Positions 56,459-64,000 of a stretch of DNA of 64,000 nucleotides are shown here, one piece after another (position 1 is the stretch's first letter; each line of letters begins with the position of its first letter). Location: positions 292,001 through 356,000 of the forward strand of contig NZ_CP041242.1 in assembly GCF_006547045.1 (NCBI RefSeq). Reading direction: 5' to 3'. Source of the stretch: Lysobacter alkalisoli. Its GTDB lineage: Bacteria > Pseudomonadota > Gammaproteobacteria > Xanthomonadales > Xanthomonadaceae. Made by a program: the position numbers and the translations under genes. The notes below the pieces were generated by a model. The model did not search any database. It saw only the letters and a list, made by a program, of their open reading frames with translations, and was not told where the DNA came from.

Positions 56459-57870
56459 GCGGCCCCAAGGTGGTCACGGTCAAGACCCGTGCGCAGTTGC
56501 GCGCCGAGTGCCTGCGCCGGTTGCGGCAGGTGGAGCGTGCCGCGGAACTTTGGCTGGAGCGGGTCGAGGCGCTGGGCGAGGCTGACGAGAGCGTGCGTGC
56601 CGCGATGGCCGAGCGCATCACCGCATTGCGAGCGATGTCGGACGAGTCCGGTTTTGGCGACGGTGCGCTCAGTGGGGAGCGTTCGGCAAAGTACGCACGC
56701 CAGGTCGCCGCCATGCACCGTGCGGCGGACGAGGAGCTGGCCTTCCTGCGCGAAGACCTTGCCGAACGCGAGCTGCGTCTGGTCGAACGCGCCGCCGATG
56801 CGAAAACGACCCGGCGCCGGCGACGCGAGCACCGCAAGCAGCTGTTGCAGGCGCTGTCGGCACAAACGTCCGATGCCGCGACCGCGCTGGCCGAGCGTGT
56901 GCGTGCGGCCGGCGAAGGCGATGGGCTGGACGCGATGCTGGGCGAAGGTTTCGCCTGGCTCTCGCGCAATGCCGATACCGCGACCGGAACCGAAGCAGGA
57001 CTGAGCGACGCCCAGCGAGAGCTGGCCGAAGCGCTGAAATCCGGCGAAGCGCAGCAAAGCTTCGATCAATGGCGGGCGGCGCAGACCGAGGCCGAGCGCG
57101 ATCCGCGCCTGCACCGGCTCGACCGCCACGTCGCCGAACTGGAACTGCTGGCCGGCGAAGCGGTCGCCGCCCCGTTCCTGGCGCGGATCGAATCGCTGGA
57201 GCGAGAGCCCGATCGCGTCCGCCGCAACCTGCTGCTGGACAGCCTGCTGCTGGACCTGGGCGAGGCCTGCCGGGCCGACGCGCAGTGGCGCCGGCAACGG
57301 GCCGAACTCGAACTGCAGATCGCCGATGCCGTTGCCGTGCTCGATCCGGCCGTGGTCGCGGAACTGCGCGATGCGTTCGAGGCGGCCGTGGCCGCGCGCA
57401 ACCCTGCGCGGATTGCGGCTTTGCAGGCCCGCATCGAGGCGATGATCACCGAGGAGGTCGAAGCGCATGCCGCGCGCAGCTGCCGCCAGGCCGTGCTGGA
57501 GGCGCTGGCCGGGCTTGGCTACGAGGTCCATGAAGGCATGGAAACCGCCTGGGCCGAGGACGGCCGTTTGGCGCTGCGCAAGACCGCCACGCCCGGTTAC
57601 GGGGTCGAGCTGGGCGGCCGCGCCGCCGACGGTCGCATGCAGATGCGCGCGGTGACCTTCGACCGCCAGCGCGACCGGGGGCGCGACCGCGACATCGAAA
57701 CCCTGTGGTGCACCGACTACCGGCAACTGGAACAACACCTGCACCACACGGGCGGCAGCGTGCGGATCGAGCGCGCACTGGAAGTGGGTGAGGTGCCGTT
57801 GAAGGAAATCGGGGCGGAGTCCGCATCGACCCCGCGCGATGCCGTGGCACCGCGCGAACGCAACCGCTAG
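56455..57870 (+). CDS. Coiled-coil protein with C-terminal globular domain (operon gene D)
   Basis: 471 residues, ATG overlapping the stop of gene C (ATGA) and preceded by AAAGGAG. Residues 10-360 are almost entirely charged amphipathic helix (RAQLRAECLRRLRQVERAAE, AERELRLVERAADAKTTRRR), predicted long coiled coils. The last 110 residues form a distinct domain (CRQAVLEALAGLGYEVHEGM, ALRKTATPGYGVELGG, LWCTDYRQLEQHLHH). I do not recognise the family. In this operon it may be the scaffold or target-recognition part acted on by the AAA+ ATPase. The mRNA probably ends soon after, before ppc-tail copy 2. Confidence 0.78.
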   Translation: MSGPKVVTVKTRAQLRAECLRRLRQVERAAELWLERVEALGEADESVRAAMAERITALRAMSDESGFGDGALSGERSAKYARQVAAMHRAADEELAFLREDLAERELRLVERAADAKTTRRRRREHRKQLLQALSAQTSDAATALAERVRAAGEGDGLDAMLGEGFAWLSRNADTATGTEAGLSDAQRELAEALKSGEAQQSFDQWRAAQTEAERDPRLHRLDRHVAELELLAGEAVAAPFLARIESLEREPDRVRRNLLLDSLLLDLGEACRADAQWRRQRAELELQIADAVAVLDPAVVAELRDAFEAAVAARNPARIAALQARIEAMITEEVEAHAARSCRQAVLEALAGLGYEVHEGMETAWAEDGRLALRKTATPGYGVELGGRAADGRMQMRAVTFDRQRDRGRDRDIETLWCTDYRQLEQHLHHTGGSVRIERALEVGEVPLKEIGAESASTPRDAVAPRERNR

Positions 57871-57947
57871 CTGACAGGCGGTTGAAGAGCAGCGCCATCT
57901 TCGTTGCGGGAGTGCCGCCGAAGGCAGTCGGGATCGAAGATGCCCGT

Positions 57948-58003
57948 CTGCAGGCGCTGGTGGCGACGGTGAACGGGATCTCGGCGGGGATCCAGAACAC
58001 CGG
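57948..58003 (+). repeat. ppc-tail direct repeat, copy 2 (right boundary of island)
   Basis: Encodes the same residues as the ppc end (DARLQALVATVNGISAGIQN and TG, then a TGA stop) with synonymous changes. Similarity starts at about 57940, so this is a detached piece of a ppc 3' end about 10.7 kb from the intact gene. The 203-bp gap 57871-58073 holds nothing else I can recognise. Confidence 0.9.
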
Positions 58004-58073
58004 CTGATCGGGATGCAACGGTCTTGCCCTTGCGAGCATCGGATTCCGTAACGCCATCCCAAGGCTTGCACGC

Positions 58074-59366
58074 ATGCGTCCATTCACCCCGATCCTTGCC
58101 TGCCTGATTGCTTTTCTTCCCTTGCTTCACGGCCATGCCGCCCCGCCGGCCGACCCGCGCCAGTACACGGACGGCGTGGCGCGGGTCATCGAGGCGCATT
58201 ATTTCGATGCCGAGCGCGGTCGCCTCATCGCCGACGAGCTGCGCGACGAGGCTCGCCGTGGCGAGTTCGATGCTTTTCGGGATCGTCACGAACTGGCCAC
58301 CGCGCTGACTGCCCGCCTGAAACCGCTCGACCGCCACTTTTCCGTCAGCTGGCGGCCGCCGACTGAGGGGACGCCTGCGCCACGCCAGGGCGCCGGTGCG
58401 CGGCCATCGCCCGAGGCTTGCGATCGCAAGCGGAACCACGGCATCCGCCGGGTCGAGGTGCTGCCGGGGAAGGTGGGCTATCTCGATCTTCGGCAGTTCG
58501 CGCACTTCGAATACGATTGTCCCGGGCAGCCGGCCAGGGATGCGATCGATGCCGCACTGGCGCTGTTGGCGGACGTCGATGCGCTGATCATCGACCTGCG
58601 TGCCAACGGCGGCGGCTCCCCGGCGATGGTCGGCTACCTGGCGAGTGCTTTCGTTCCACCGGATGCGGACATCTACAACACGTTCATCAGCCGCTCCGGC
58701 ACGTCCAGCGAAGCGCCGCGCGAGCCCCATGCCCGGCCACGGCTCGAGCTGCCCCTGTATCTGCTGGTCAGCGCCCGCACCGGGTCGGCCGCCGAATCCT
58801 TCGCCTACACCCTCAAGAACGCCGGCCGGGCCGTGGTCGTCGGCGAAGCCACTGCGGGTGCGGCCAACCCGGGCGACGAGTTCGACGCCGGCGACGGTTT
58901 CCACGTGTTCGTCTCGACCGGTTCACCGGTGAGCCCGGTCACCGGCGGCAACTGGGAGACCGAAGGCGTGCAGCCCGATGTGGACGGGCCGCCTGCCGAC
59001 GCGTTGCGCATGGCCCATGCGCGGGCGCTGGAATCGGTGCTGGAAACCGGCCTGCCCGAGGCGACCGGGGCCCGCTGGGCACTGGAGGCATTGCAGGCCG
59101 AATCGGCTGCGCCCGCGCCGGCCTCGCTGGCGGATTACACCGGTCGCTACGGTGTAATCGAGATCGAGGCCCGGGAGAGCGGCCTGCTGCTGCGCAACGG
59201 CCGCCGCCCGCCGATGCCGCTGCGCCCGCTCGGCGGCGACCTGTTCACGTCGGCCGACGATCCGGGCTTCCGCATCCGTTTCGAACGCGACCCGGACGAG
59301 CAGGTGATCGCACTGGAAACACTGAGGCCCGACGGCGGCATTGGCCGTTTCCGTCGCGACGAGTGA
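58074..59366 (+). CDS. S41-family peptidase (tail-specific/IRBP-like), exported
   Basis: 430 residues with a signal peptide (PILACLIAFLPLLHGHAAPP). The S41 core is present: GIRRVEVLPGKVGYLDLRQF, ALIIDLRANGGGSPAMVGYL, the catalytic Ser in ARTGSAAESFAYTLKN, and the Lys/Glu region AGRAVVVGEATAGAANPG. A PDZ domain is not evident, as in the IRBP-like subgroup. The C-terminal beta-strand region (LADYTGRYGVIEIEARESGL, RFERDPDEQVIALETL) is a separate small domain. It lies between ppc-tail copies 2 and 3, so it may be a separate acquired unit at the same hot spot. Confidence 0.87.
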   Translation: MRPFTPILACLIAFLPLLHGHAAPPADPRQYTDGVARVIEAHYFDAERGRLIADELRDEARRGEFDAFRDRHELATALTARLKPLDRHFSVSWRPPTEGTPAPRQGAGARPSPEACDRKRNHGIRRVEVLPGKVGYLDLRQFAHFEYDCPGQPARDAIDAALALLADVDALIIDLRANGGGSPAMVGYLASAFVPPDADIYNTFISRSGTSSEAPREPHARPRLELPLYLLVSARTGSAAESFAYTLKNAGRAVVVGEATAGAANPGDEFDAGDGFHVFVSTGSPVSPVTGGNWETEGVQPDVDGPPADALRMAHARALESVLETGLPEATGARWALEALQAESAAPAPASLADYTGRYGVIEIEARESGLLLRNGRRPPMPLRPLGGDLFTSADDPGFRIRFERDPDEQVIALETLRPDGGIGRFRRDE

Positions 59367-59512
59367 CGGGCATCGGCTGCAGCCGAACGGGTTCGATCGG
59401 GCCACCATTGCCTGTCTTCGTCCGGGAATGGCCGGAACGGACCCGGGGCACCCGTAATCACGGGAGGGGCGTGGCCTTGCGGTCGAAGGCGCCTTCTGCA
59501 GGCGCCGCGCCA

Positions 59513-59563
59513 GTGGCGATGGTGGAGCGGGATTTCGGCGGGGATACAGAACACCGGCTGATG
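59513..59563 (+). repeat. ppc-tail direct repeat, copy 3 (decayed)
   Basis: GTGGCGATGGTGGAGCGGGA followed by TTTCGGCGGGGATACAGAAC and ACCGGCTGA. It aligns with the ppc end but has substitutions and one extra base in GTGGAGCGGG versus GTGAACGGG, which breaks the frame. It is the right boundary of the S41 peptidase segment. Confidence 0.75.
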
Positions 59564-59569
59564 ACGGAA

Positions 59570-60499
59570 TCAGCCGGCTGGGCCATGCCCGCCATCCAGT
59601 TCGCGCATGAGAAAGTCGATGAAGACGCGCAGGCGCAGCGGCATGTGGCGGGTGCCGGGGTACACCACCGAGAAGGGCCGCGAACGGCCGCCGAATGGCT
59701 GCAGAACCTCGACCAGGCGGCCATCACGCAACTCCTCTTCCACGATGAAGCGGTAGGTCTGGACAAGCCCCGCGCCGCTGCCTGCCAGCGTGGAGATGCC
59801 GAGCAGGTCCTCCATGCACGTGTAGGAACCCGTTGTCGCGATCTCCAGATCGTTTTCTTCGGTCCTGAACAGCCAGGGCACCGGCTGCCCGGTATTCGGC
59901 AACAGAAACTGGATGCAGTCGTGCTGCCGGAGTTCGTCGGGCGATCGCGGGACGCCGTGACGCCGCAGGTAGCTGGGTGTCGCAACCACGACCAGTTCGG
60001 CATCCATGATCTTGCGCACGACCAGGCCAGAGTCCGGCTGCGTCCGTGCGCGGATGGCGACATCGAATCCCTCGGCAACGAAATCCACGTTGCGATTGCT
60101 CAGCTGCACCTCGATCCGGACTTTCGGATACAGCTCGCGAAAGCGCGGGAGCAAGGGAAGCACCCGACGGTGCCCGAGCGGTGTCGGCAGGCTCATCCGC
60201 AGCACGCCGGTGGGCTCGGCCTGTGTGCCGGTCAATTCGCGCTCGGCGTCCACGATCTGCCCCAAGGCCTGCCGGCACTGCTCGTAGTAGGCGCGCCCGC
60301 CGTCGGTCAGCCGGATCCTGCGCGTGCTCCGGGTGAACAGGCGTACCTGCAGGCGCTCCTCCATCCGCGCGATCGTGCGGCTCACCGCCGCCGGGGTGAG
60401 CCCGGCCTGCGCCGCCGCCGCGGTGAAGCTTTCCAGCTCGGCGGCCAGGCAGAAGAGCTCGATGCTGCCGAGGGAGACGGCGCTGAACTGGCGGCTCAT
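59570..60499 (-). CDS. LysR-family transcriptional regulator
   Basis: 309 residues. N-terminal winged helix-turn-helix (LESFTAAAAQAGLTPAAVSR), linker helix (RMEERLQVRLFTRSTRRIRL) and LysR substrate domain (LGHRRVLPLLPRFRELYPKV, VRKIMDAELVVVATPSYLRR). It is the CrgA-like group that often controls an adjacent divergent oxidoreductase, as here (gene at 60598). A TTTAC-N5-GTAAA palindrome at 60503-60517 lies directly before its start and may be its own operator. Confidence 0.9.
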   Translation of the reverse strand: MSRQFSAVSLGSIELFCLAAELESFTAAAAQAGLTPAAVSRTIARMEERLQVRLFTRSTRRIRLTDGGRAYYEQCRQALGQIVDAERELTGTQAEPTGVLRMSLPTPLGHRRVLPLLPRFRELYPKVRIEVQLSNRNVDFVAEGFDVAIRARTQPDSGLVVRKIMDAELVVVATPSYLRRHGVPRSPDELRQHDCIQFLLPNTGQPVPWLFRTEENDLEIATTGSYTCMEDLLGISTLAGSGAGLVQTYRFIVEEELRDGRLVEVLQPFGGRSRPFSVVYPGTRHMPLRLRVFIDFLMRELDGGHGPAG

Positions 60500-60502
60500 C
60501 TT

Positions 60503-60517
60503 TTACCTTGTGTAAAT
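60503..60517. promoter_or_regulatory. Candidate LysR operator (TTTAC-N5-GTAAA)
   Basis: Perfect 5-bp inverted repeat with a 5-bp spacer and T-N11-A spacing, 4 bp upstream of the LysR start and within the divergent gap. Confidence 0.45.
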
Positions 60518-60563
60518 TCTGTTGGTTTGTGAATTGTGTTTATCAATAAAAGATTGGGCAATA

Positions 60564-60597
60564 GCCTGTTCCCGTACACAGAAACTTGGGAACAGGC
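60564..60597 (+). promoter_or_regulatory. Inverted repeat touching the start codon of the flavoprotein gene
   Basis: GCCTGTTCCC at 60564-60573 and GGGAACAGGC at 60588-60597, perfect 10-bp arms, with the ATG at 60598 directly after. It could be a DNA operator or an mRNA hairpin that hides the translation start. Confidence 0.5.
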
Positions 60598-61164
60598 ATG
60601 AGTCAGGACATTTGCATCGTGTTTCACAGCGGTTATGGCCATACCCGGCGGATTGCCGAGGCCATCGCTGATGGCTGCCAGGGCAGGCTGCTGGAGATCG
60701 GCGGGGACGGCGAACTGGCCGATGATGGATGGCAGCACCTCGAGCGCGCCCGCGCGATCGTGTTCGGCTCGCCGACCTACATGGGCAACGTGAGCTGGCA
60801 GTTCAAGAAGTTCCTGGACGCCAGCGCGGCGGTCTGGTCCCGGCAGGGCTGGAAGAACAAGCTGGCGGCCGGCTTCACCAACAGCGCGGGCATCAATGGC
60901 GACAAGCTGTCCACGCTGCAGGCGCTGTTCACCTTGTCGCAGCAGCACGGGATGATCTGGCTCGGCACCGGCATGATGCCGAGCAATACCCAGGCTGCCA
61001 CGCGCGACGACCTGAACTATCTCGCGTCGTTCTCGGGCCTGATGGCGGCTACGCCCGCCGATGCGTCCGCAGACGAGATGGTCGCGGGGGATCTGGCGAC
61101 GGCACGCGGCTTCGGCACGCGGATCGTCGAGGTCGGCCGTCTGTTCCATGCGGGAGTCCAGTAA
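60598..61164 (+). CDS. Flavodoxin-fold NAD(P)H oxidoreductase (WrbA-like)
   Basis: 188 residues. A flavodoxin/WrbA fold: FMN phosphate loop HSGYGHTRRIAEAIADG near residue 10, FGSPTYMGNVSWQFKKFLD (second FMN loop), and GTGMMPSN. It likely reduces quinones or related electrophiles with two electrons. It is the first gene of a three-gene unit divergent from the LysR gene, with TAATG overlap to the next gene. LysR-quinone reductase pairs often answer to toxic quinones or aldehydes. Confidence 0.87.
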   Translation: MSQDICIVFHSGYGHTRRIAEAIADGCQGRLLEIGGDGELADDGWQHLERARAIVFGSPTYMGNVSWQFKKFLDASAAVWSRQGWKNKLAAGFTNSAGINGDKLSTLQALFTLSQQHGMIWLGTGMMPSNTQAATRDDLNYLASFSGLMAATPADASADEMVAGDLATARGFGTRIVEVGRLFHAGVQ

Positions 61165-61367
61165 TGCCCTACGTCAATATGCGTATCACTCCCGGTGCCA
61201 CGCGCCGGCAGAAAGCCGAGCTGATCGCCGGCGTCACCGAACTGCTGGTGCGGGTGCTCGACAAGAATCCCGAGACCACCCACGTGGTCATCGATGAGGT
61301 CGACCTCGAGAACTGGGGGCTGGGCGGCCTGCCGGTGGAGGAATTCCGGAAGCGCGGCAATGGCTGA
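61164..61367 (+). CDS. 4-oxalocrotonate tautomerase-family protein
   Basis: 67 residues. After removal of the initiator Met the N-terminus is Pro (MPYVNMRITPG), the catalytic base of tautomerases. RRQKAELIAGVTELLVRVLD and TTHVVIDEVDLENWGLGG are typical. It starts in the stop of the flavoprotein gene and overlaps the next gene by 8 bp, so it is in the same operon. The substrate is likely an enol/keto or reactive small carbonyl. Confidence 0.9.
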   Translation: MPYVNMRITPGATRRQKAELIAGVTELLVRVLDKNPETTHVVIDEVDLENWGLGGLPVEEFRKRGNG

Positions 61368-61755
61368 GAGCGGAATGGATGAGAGCGGGGAAAAGGGTGC
61401 CATTGCCGCGGTGCTGCAGGACTATTTTGACGGGCTGCATTTCAGCGATACCCGGCGCCTGCGCAGGGCCTTCCATCCGCAGGCACACTACTTCTCGGCC
61501 ACGGACGGTGCGCTGCTGCACCTGGACATGGAACAGTACTTTCCCATCGTCGATGCGCGTCCGTCGCCGGCCAGTCGCGGCTGCGAGCGCAGCGACCGGA
61601 TCCTTTCGGTCGAACTGGAGGGGCCGGTCACGGCCTTGGCCCGGGTCGAGTGCTCGATCCCGCCGAAGTTCTTCACCGACCTGTTGACGCTGGTGAAGCT
61701 CGATGGACGTTGGCAGATCGTCGCGAAGGTCTTTCATTACCGGCTTCGGGAATAG
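61360..61755 (+). CDS. NTF2-like / putative lumazine-binding-type protein
   Basis: 131 residues (126 if it starts at the second Met). The NTF2-like cone fold is indicated by VLQDYFDGLHFSDTRRLRRA, AFHPQAHYFS, and C-terminal LLTLVKLDGRWQIVAKVFHY. Such proteins bind small ligands or act as simple isomerases. It is the last gene of the LysR-linked unit. It overlaps the tautomerase gene by 8 bp and ends 4 bp before the convergent argO. Confidence 0.82.
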   Translation: MAESGMDESGEKGAIAAVLQDYFDGLHFSDTRRLRRAFHPQAHYFSATDGALLHLDMEQYFPIVDARPSPASRGCERSDRILSVELEGPVTALARVECSIPPKFFTDLLTLVKLDGRWQIVAKVFHYRLRE

Positions 61756-61759
61756 CCGC

Positions 61760-62383
61760 TCAATCGAGAGGATGCAGCAGCAACAGCAGGCACAGCACCA
61801 GCATGAACATGGCGATCAGTGCATCGAGCACGCGCCACGCGAGCGGATTGCGGAACACCGGCAGCAGCAGGCGTGCGCCGTAGCCGAGGGTCGAGAACCA
61901 CACCACGCTGGCGCTGCAGGCACCGGCCGCGAACGCCCAGCGCGCCATGTCCGGATAGCGCATGGACAGGCTGCCGAGCAACACCATCGTGTCGAGGTAG
62001 ACGTGCGGGTTGAGGAAGGTGAACGCCAGGCAGGCGAGCATCACCCGACGCCAGCTCACATCGCTGCCGGCCGTCGGATCGAGTGCCCCGGAACCCCGCC
62101 ATGCCCGCTGCATCGCCATCAGGCCGTAGACGCCAAGGAAGGCGGCGCCGCCGAAGCGCAGCGCCTGCAACAGTCCGGGCCATTCGTGCGTCAACGCCCC
62201 GATGCCGGCGACGCCGCAGAGGATCAATGCGATGTCGCCCAGCATGCAGATCGCGACGACGAGGCCGACATGGCGGCGCTGCAGGCCCTGGCGCAGGACG
62301 AAGGCGTTCTGCGCGCCGATGGCGATGATGAGGCCGGCGCTGGCGACAAAGCCGGCGATTGCTGCAGCGAGAAACATGACCAA
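61760..62383 (-). CDS. argO: LysE/ArgO-family amino-acid exporter
   Basis: 207 residues, six membrane spans. LysE/ArgO signature AIGAQNAFVLRQGLQRRHVG in span 1 and FTFLNPHVYLDTMVLLGSLS in the middle. It exports arginine or lysine analogs. It is divergent from argP, its usual regulator, as in E. coli-like arrangements. Confidence 0.92.
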   Translation of the reverse strand: MVMFLAAAIAGFVASAGLIIAIGAQNAFVLRQGLQRRHVGLVVAICMLGDIALILCGVAGIGALTHEWPGLLQALRFGGAAFLGVYGLMAMQRAWRGSGALDPTAGSDVSWRRVMLACLAFTFLNPHVYLDTMVLLGSLSMRYPDMARWAFAAGACSASVVWFSTLGYGARLLLPVFRNPLAWRVLDALIAMFMLVLCLLLLLHPLD

Positions 62384-62428
62384 GCCATGGAGGGTGGGGC
62401 GAACAGCCTGTCGTGCTTCTTCGCATAA

Positions 62429-62444
62429 GGAAAACTAATTTTCC
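62429..62444. promoter_or_regulatory. Candidate ArgP-binding palindrome between argO and argP
   Basis: GGAAAACTAATTTTCC, perfect 6-bp arms with a CTAA centre, inside an AT-rich stretch of the divergent promoter (62384-62481), with LysR-type T-N11-A spacing. Confidence 0.5.
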
Positions 62445-62481
62445 TGTATGTTGTTAAGCAAAACTGATCAAGGGTCGCGTC

Positions 62482-63378
62482 ATGGACCTTATCCATCCTC
62501 AACTTGCCGCGTTCGCTGCCGTGCTGGAGGAGGGCAGCTTCGAGGCCGCGGCGCGCCGTCTTTCGGTCACGCCGTCGGCCGTCTCGCAGCGGATCAAGGT
62601 GCTGGAAGACCGTCTCGGGCAGGTGCTCGTCGCGCGCCAGGCCCCATGCCGGCCGACGCCGGCGGGCGAGCGCTTGTTGCGTCGGGTCCGGCCGATGCTG
62701 GCCCTGGAAGCGGAGGCGCTGGCCGATTTCCTGCCGGAGGGAAGTACGGACGCGTCTGCGCGCACGATCGCGATTGCGGTCAACGATGACTCGCTGGAAA
62801 CCTGGTTCGTGGCCGCGCTGGCGCGGCTGCACCGGCAGCATGGGTATCTGTTCGATGTGCGCGTCGACGACCAGGACCACACGCTCGACCTGCTGCGTGA
62901 CGGCTCCGTTCTCGGTGCGGTCACGGCCGAGGCGAAACCGCTGCAGGGCTGCAATGTCCATGCGCTCGGCACGATGCGCTACCGCGCAATCGCTTCGCCG
63001 GAGTTTGCCGCGCGTTACTTTTCCGGTGGCGTCGATGCCGCCGCGCTCGCGCATGCGCCGATGATCGTGTTCAACCGCAAGGATGCGCTGCAATGGCGCT
63101 TCGTCCGCCGTATCACCCGCGCCCGGCTGGCACCACCCGTTCATTATCTGCCTACGGCCACCGGATTCGTTGATGCCGCTGCGCGTGGACTGGGCTGGTG
63201 CCTTGCGCCTGAATCGCTGATTGAGCCGGCCCTGCACGCGAAGCGGATCGTGATCGTCGATCCGTCGCGCTGGCTCGATGTTCCGTTGTACTGGCAGTAC
63301 GCCGCAGTGCGTTCGAGCACGCTGCAGAAAATCAGCCAGCTCATGAGGGAGGCCGCCGCCAGCGCCTTGCGGACATGA
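62482..63378 (+). CDS. argP: LysR-family regulator ArgP (IciA)
   Basis: 298 residues. Winged helix-turn-helix: LEEGSFEAAARRLSVTPSAV, then SQRIKVLEDRLGQVLVARQA. The ArgP-type effector domain carries IAIAVNDDSLETWFVAALAR, VTAEAKPLQGCNVHALGTMR, and FNRKDALQ. It activates argO in response to arginine/lysine. The pair is conserved in proteobacteria. Confidence 0.92.
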   Translation: MDLIHPQLAAFAAVLEEGSFEAAARRLSVTPSAVSQRIKVLEDRLGQVLVARQAPCRPTPAGERLLRRVRPMLALEAEALADFLPEGSTDASARTIAIAVNDDSLETWFVAALARLHRQHGYLFDVRVDDQDHTLDLLRDGSVLGAVTAEAKPLQGCNVHALGTMRYRAIASPEFAARYFSGGVDAAALAHAPMIVFNRKDALQWRFVRRITRARLAPPVHYLPTATGFVDAAARGLGWCLAPESLIEPALHAKRIVIVDPSRWLDVPLYWQYAAVRSSTLQKISQLMREAAASALRT

Positions 63379-63430
63379 GGCTGAGGCCGCCGAAATCGGC
63401 GGTGGACTGTACCCGCGCCCGGAAATGAAT

Positions 63431-63447
63431 ATACTGTACCCCAGTAT
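63431..63447 (+). promoter_or_regulatory. FrmR operator
   Basis: ATACTG-TACCC-CAGTAT, a perfect 6-bp inverted repeat around a C-rich spacer, 31 bp upstream of frmR, as expected for FrmR/CsoR-type A/T-GC-A/T sites. Confidence 0.7.
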
Positions 63448-63477
63448 TGTTCATTAGCCGTTGCAGGCGCCGCGTCC

Positions 63478-64000
<523 letters not shown>

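Noticed and set aside
47728-57870. Zorya, TerY-P, BREX, Druantia or Septu defence system
   Set aside because: None of the hallmark parts (MotAB-like ZorAB, VWA with PP2C, PglX/BrxC, DruE, PtuAB) is present. A kinase-like domain alone does not make TerY-P, and here it is catalytically dead.
47267-59570. Complete prophage or integrative element
   Set aside because: No integrase, transposase, recombinase, phage structural gene or tRNA attachment site is visible between the ppc-tail repeats. Only the repeats indicate insertion.

Overview
The window is high-GC bacterial chromosome, most likely from the Xanthomonadaceae/Lysobacteraceae (Lysobacter, Luteimonas or Xanthomonas relatives). The reasons are the many TonB-dependent receptors, the order dsbA-dsbA-cytochrome c4-engB, plant polysaccharide genes under a LacI-type regulator, and xanthomonad-style palindromic intergenic repeats. 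I see no rRNA, tRNA, CRISPR array, transposase or integrase.

Layout. 1-7050: housekeeping and envelope genes (a cut-off membrane protein, a small XRE regulator with an apparent frameshift in a G7 run, an atypical SDR, a lytic transglycosylase, a Na/Pi cotransporter, a TauE/SafE permease). 7275-10187: a TonB-dependent receptor. 10257-37011: a pectin/rhamnogalacturonan utilization locus of about 27 kb. It has surface receptors, pectate lyases (PL1-like and PL10), esterases (CE12, a Tat-type carboxylesterase, an alpha/beta hydrolase), GH43 and GH5 hydrolases, a TRAP transporter and an MFS sugar porter, KduI/KduD/KdgK for unsaturated uronates, and a LacI regulator. Five copies of a 15-bp operator-like sequence (TGACACCG-N-TKKWCM) precede its transcription units, which suggests one regulon. 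37020-47266: conserved core genes (GNAT, endonuclease/phosphatase-like, two DsbA, cytochrome c4, engB, gshA, a TPR protein, ppc).

The most unusual part is 47267-58007. The last 56 bp of ppc are repeated almost exactly (54/56) about 10.7 kb downstream, and a third, decayed copy lies at about 59513. Between the first two copies is a small membrane protein gene and a tightly overlapping four-gene operon: a ClpB-like AAA+ ATPase with a degenerate first module; a NrdG-like radical-SAM protein with no glycyl-radical partner nearby; a 2083-residue protein joining zinc ribbon, pseudokinase, SF1 helicase and a Vsr/MTES_1575-like nuclease; and a coiled-coil protein. I recognise the separate families but not the combination. 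It looks like a nucleic-acid-targeting conflict (defence-like) system placed at the 3' end of ppc. The function is inferred.

58074-64000: an S41 peptidase between ppc-tail copies 2 and 3, a LysR-controlled flavodoxin-fold/tautomerase/NTF2 operon, the argO/argP pair, and frmR-frmA for formaldehyde detoxification, with frmA cut by the window end.
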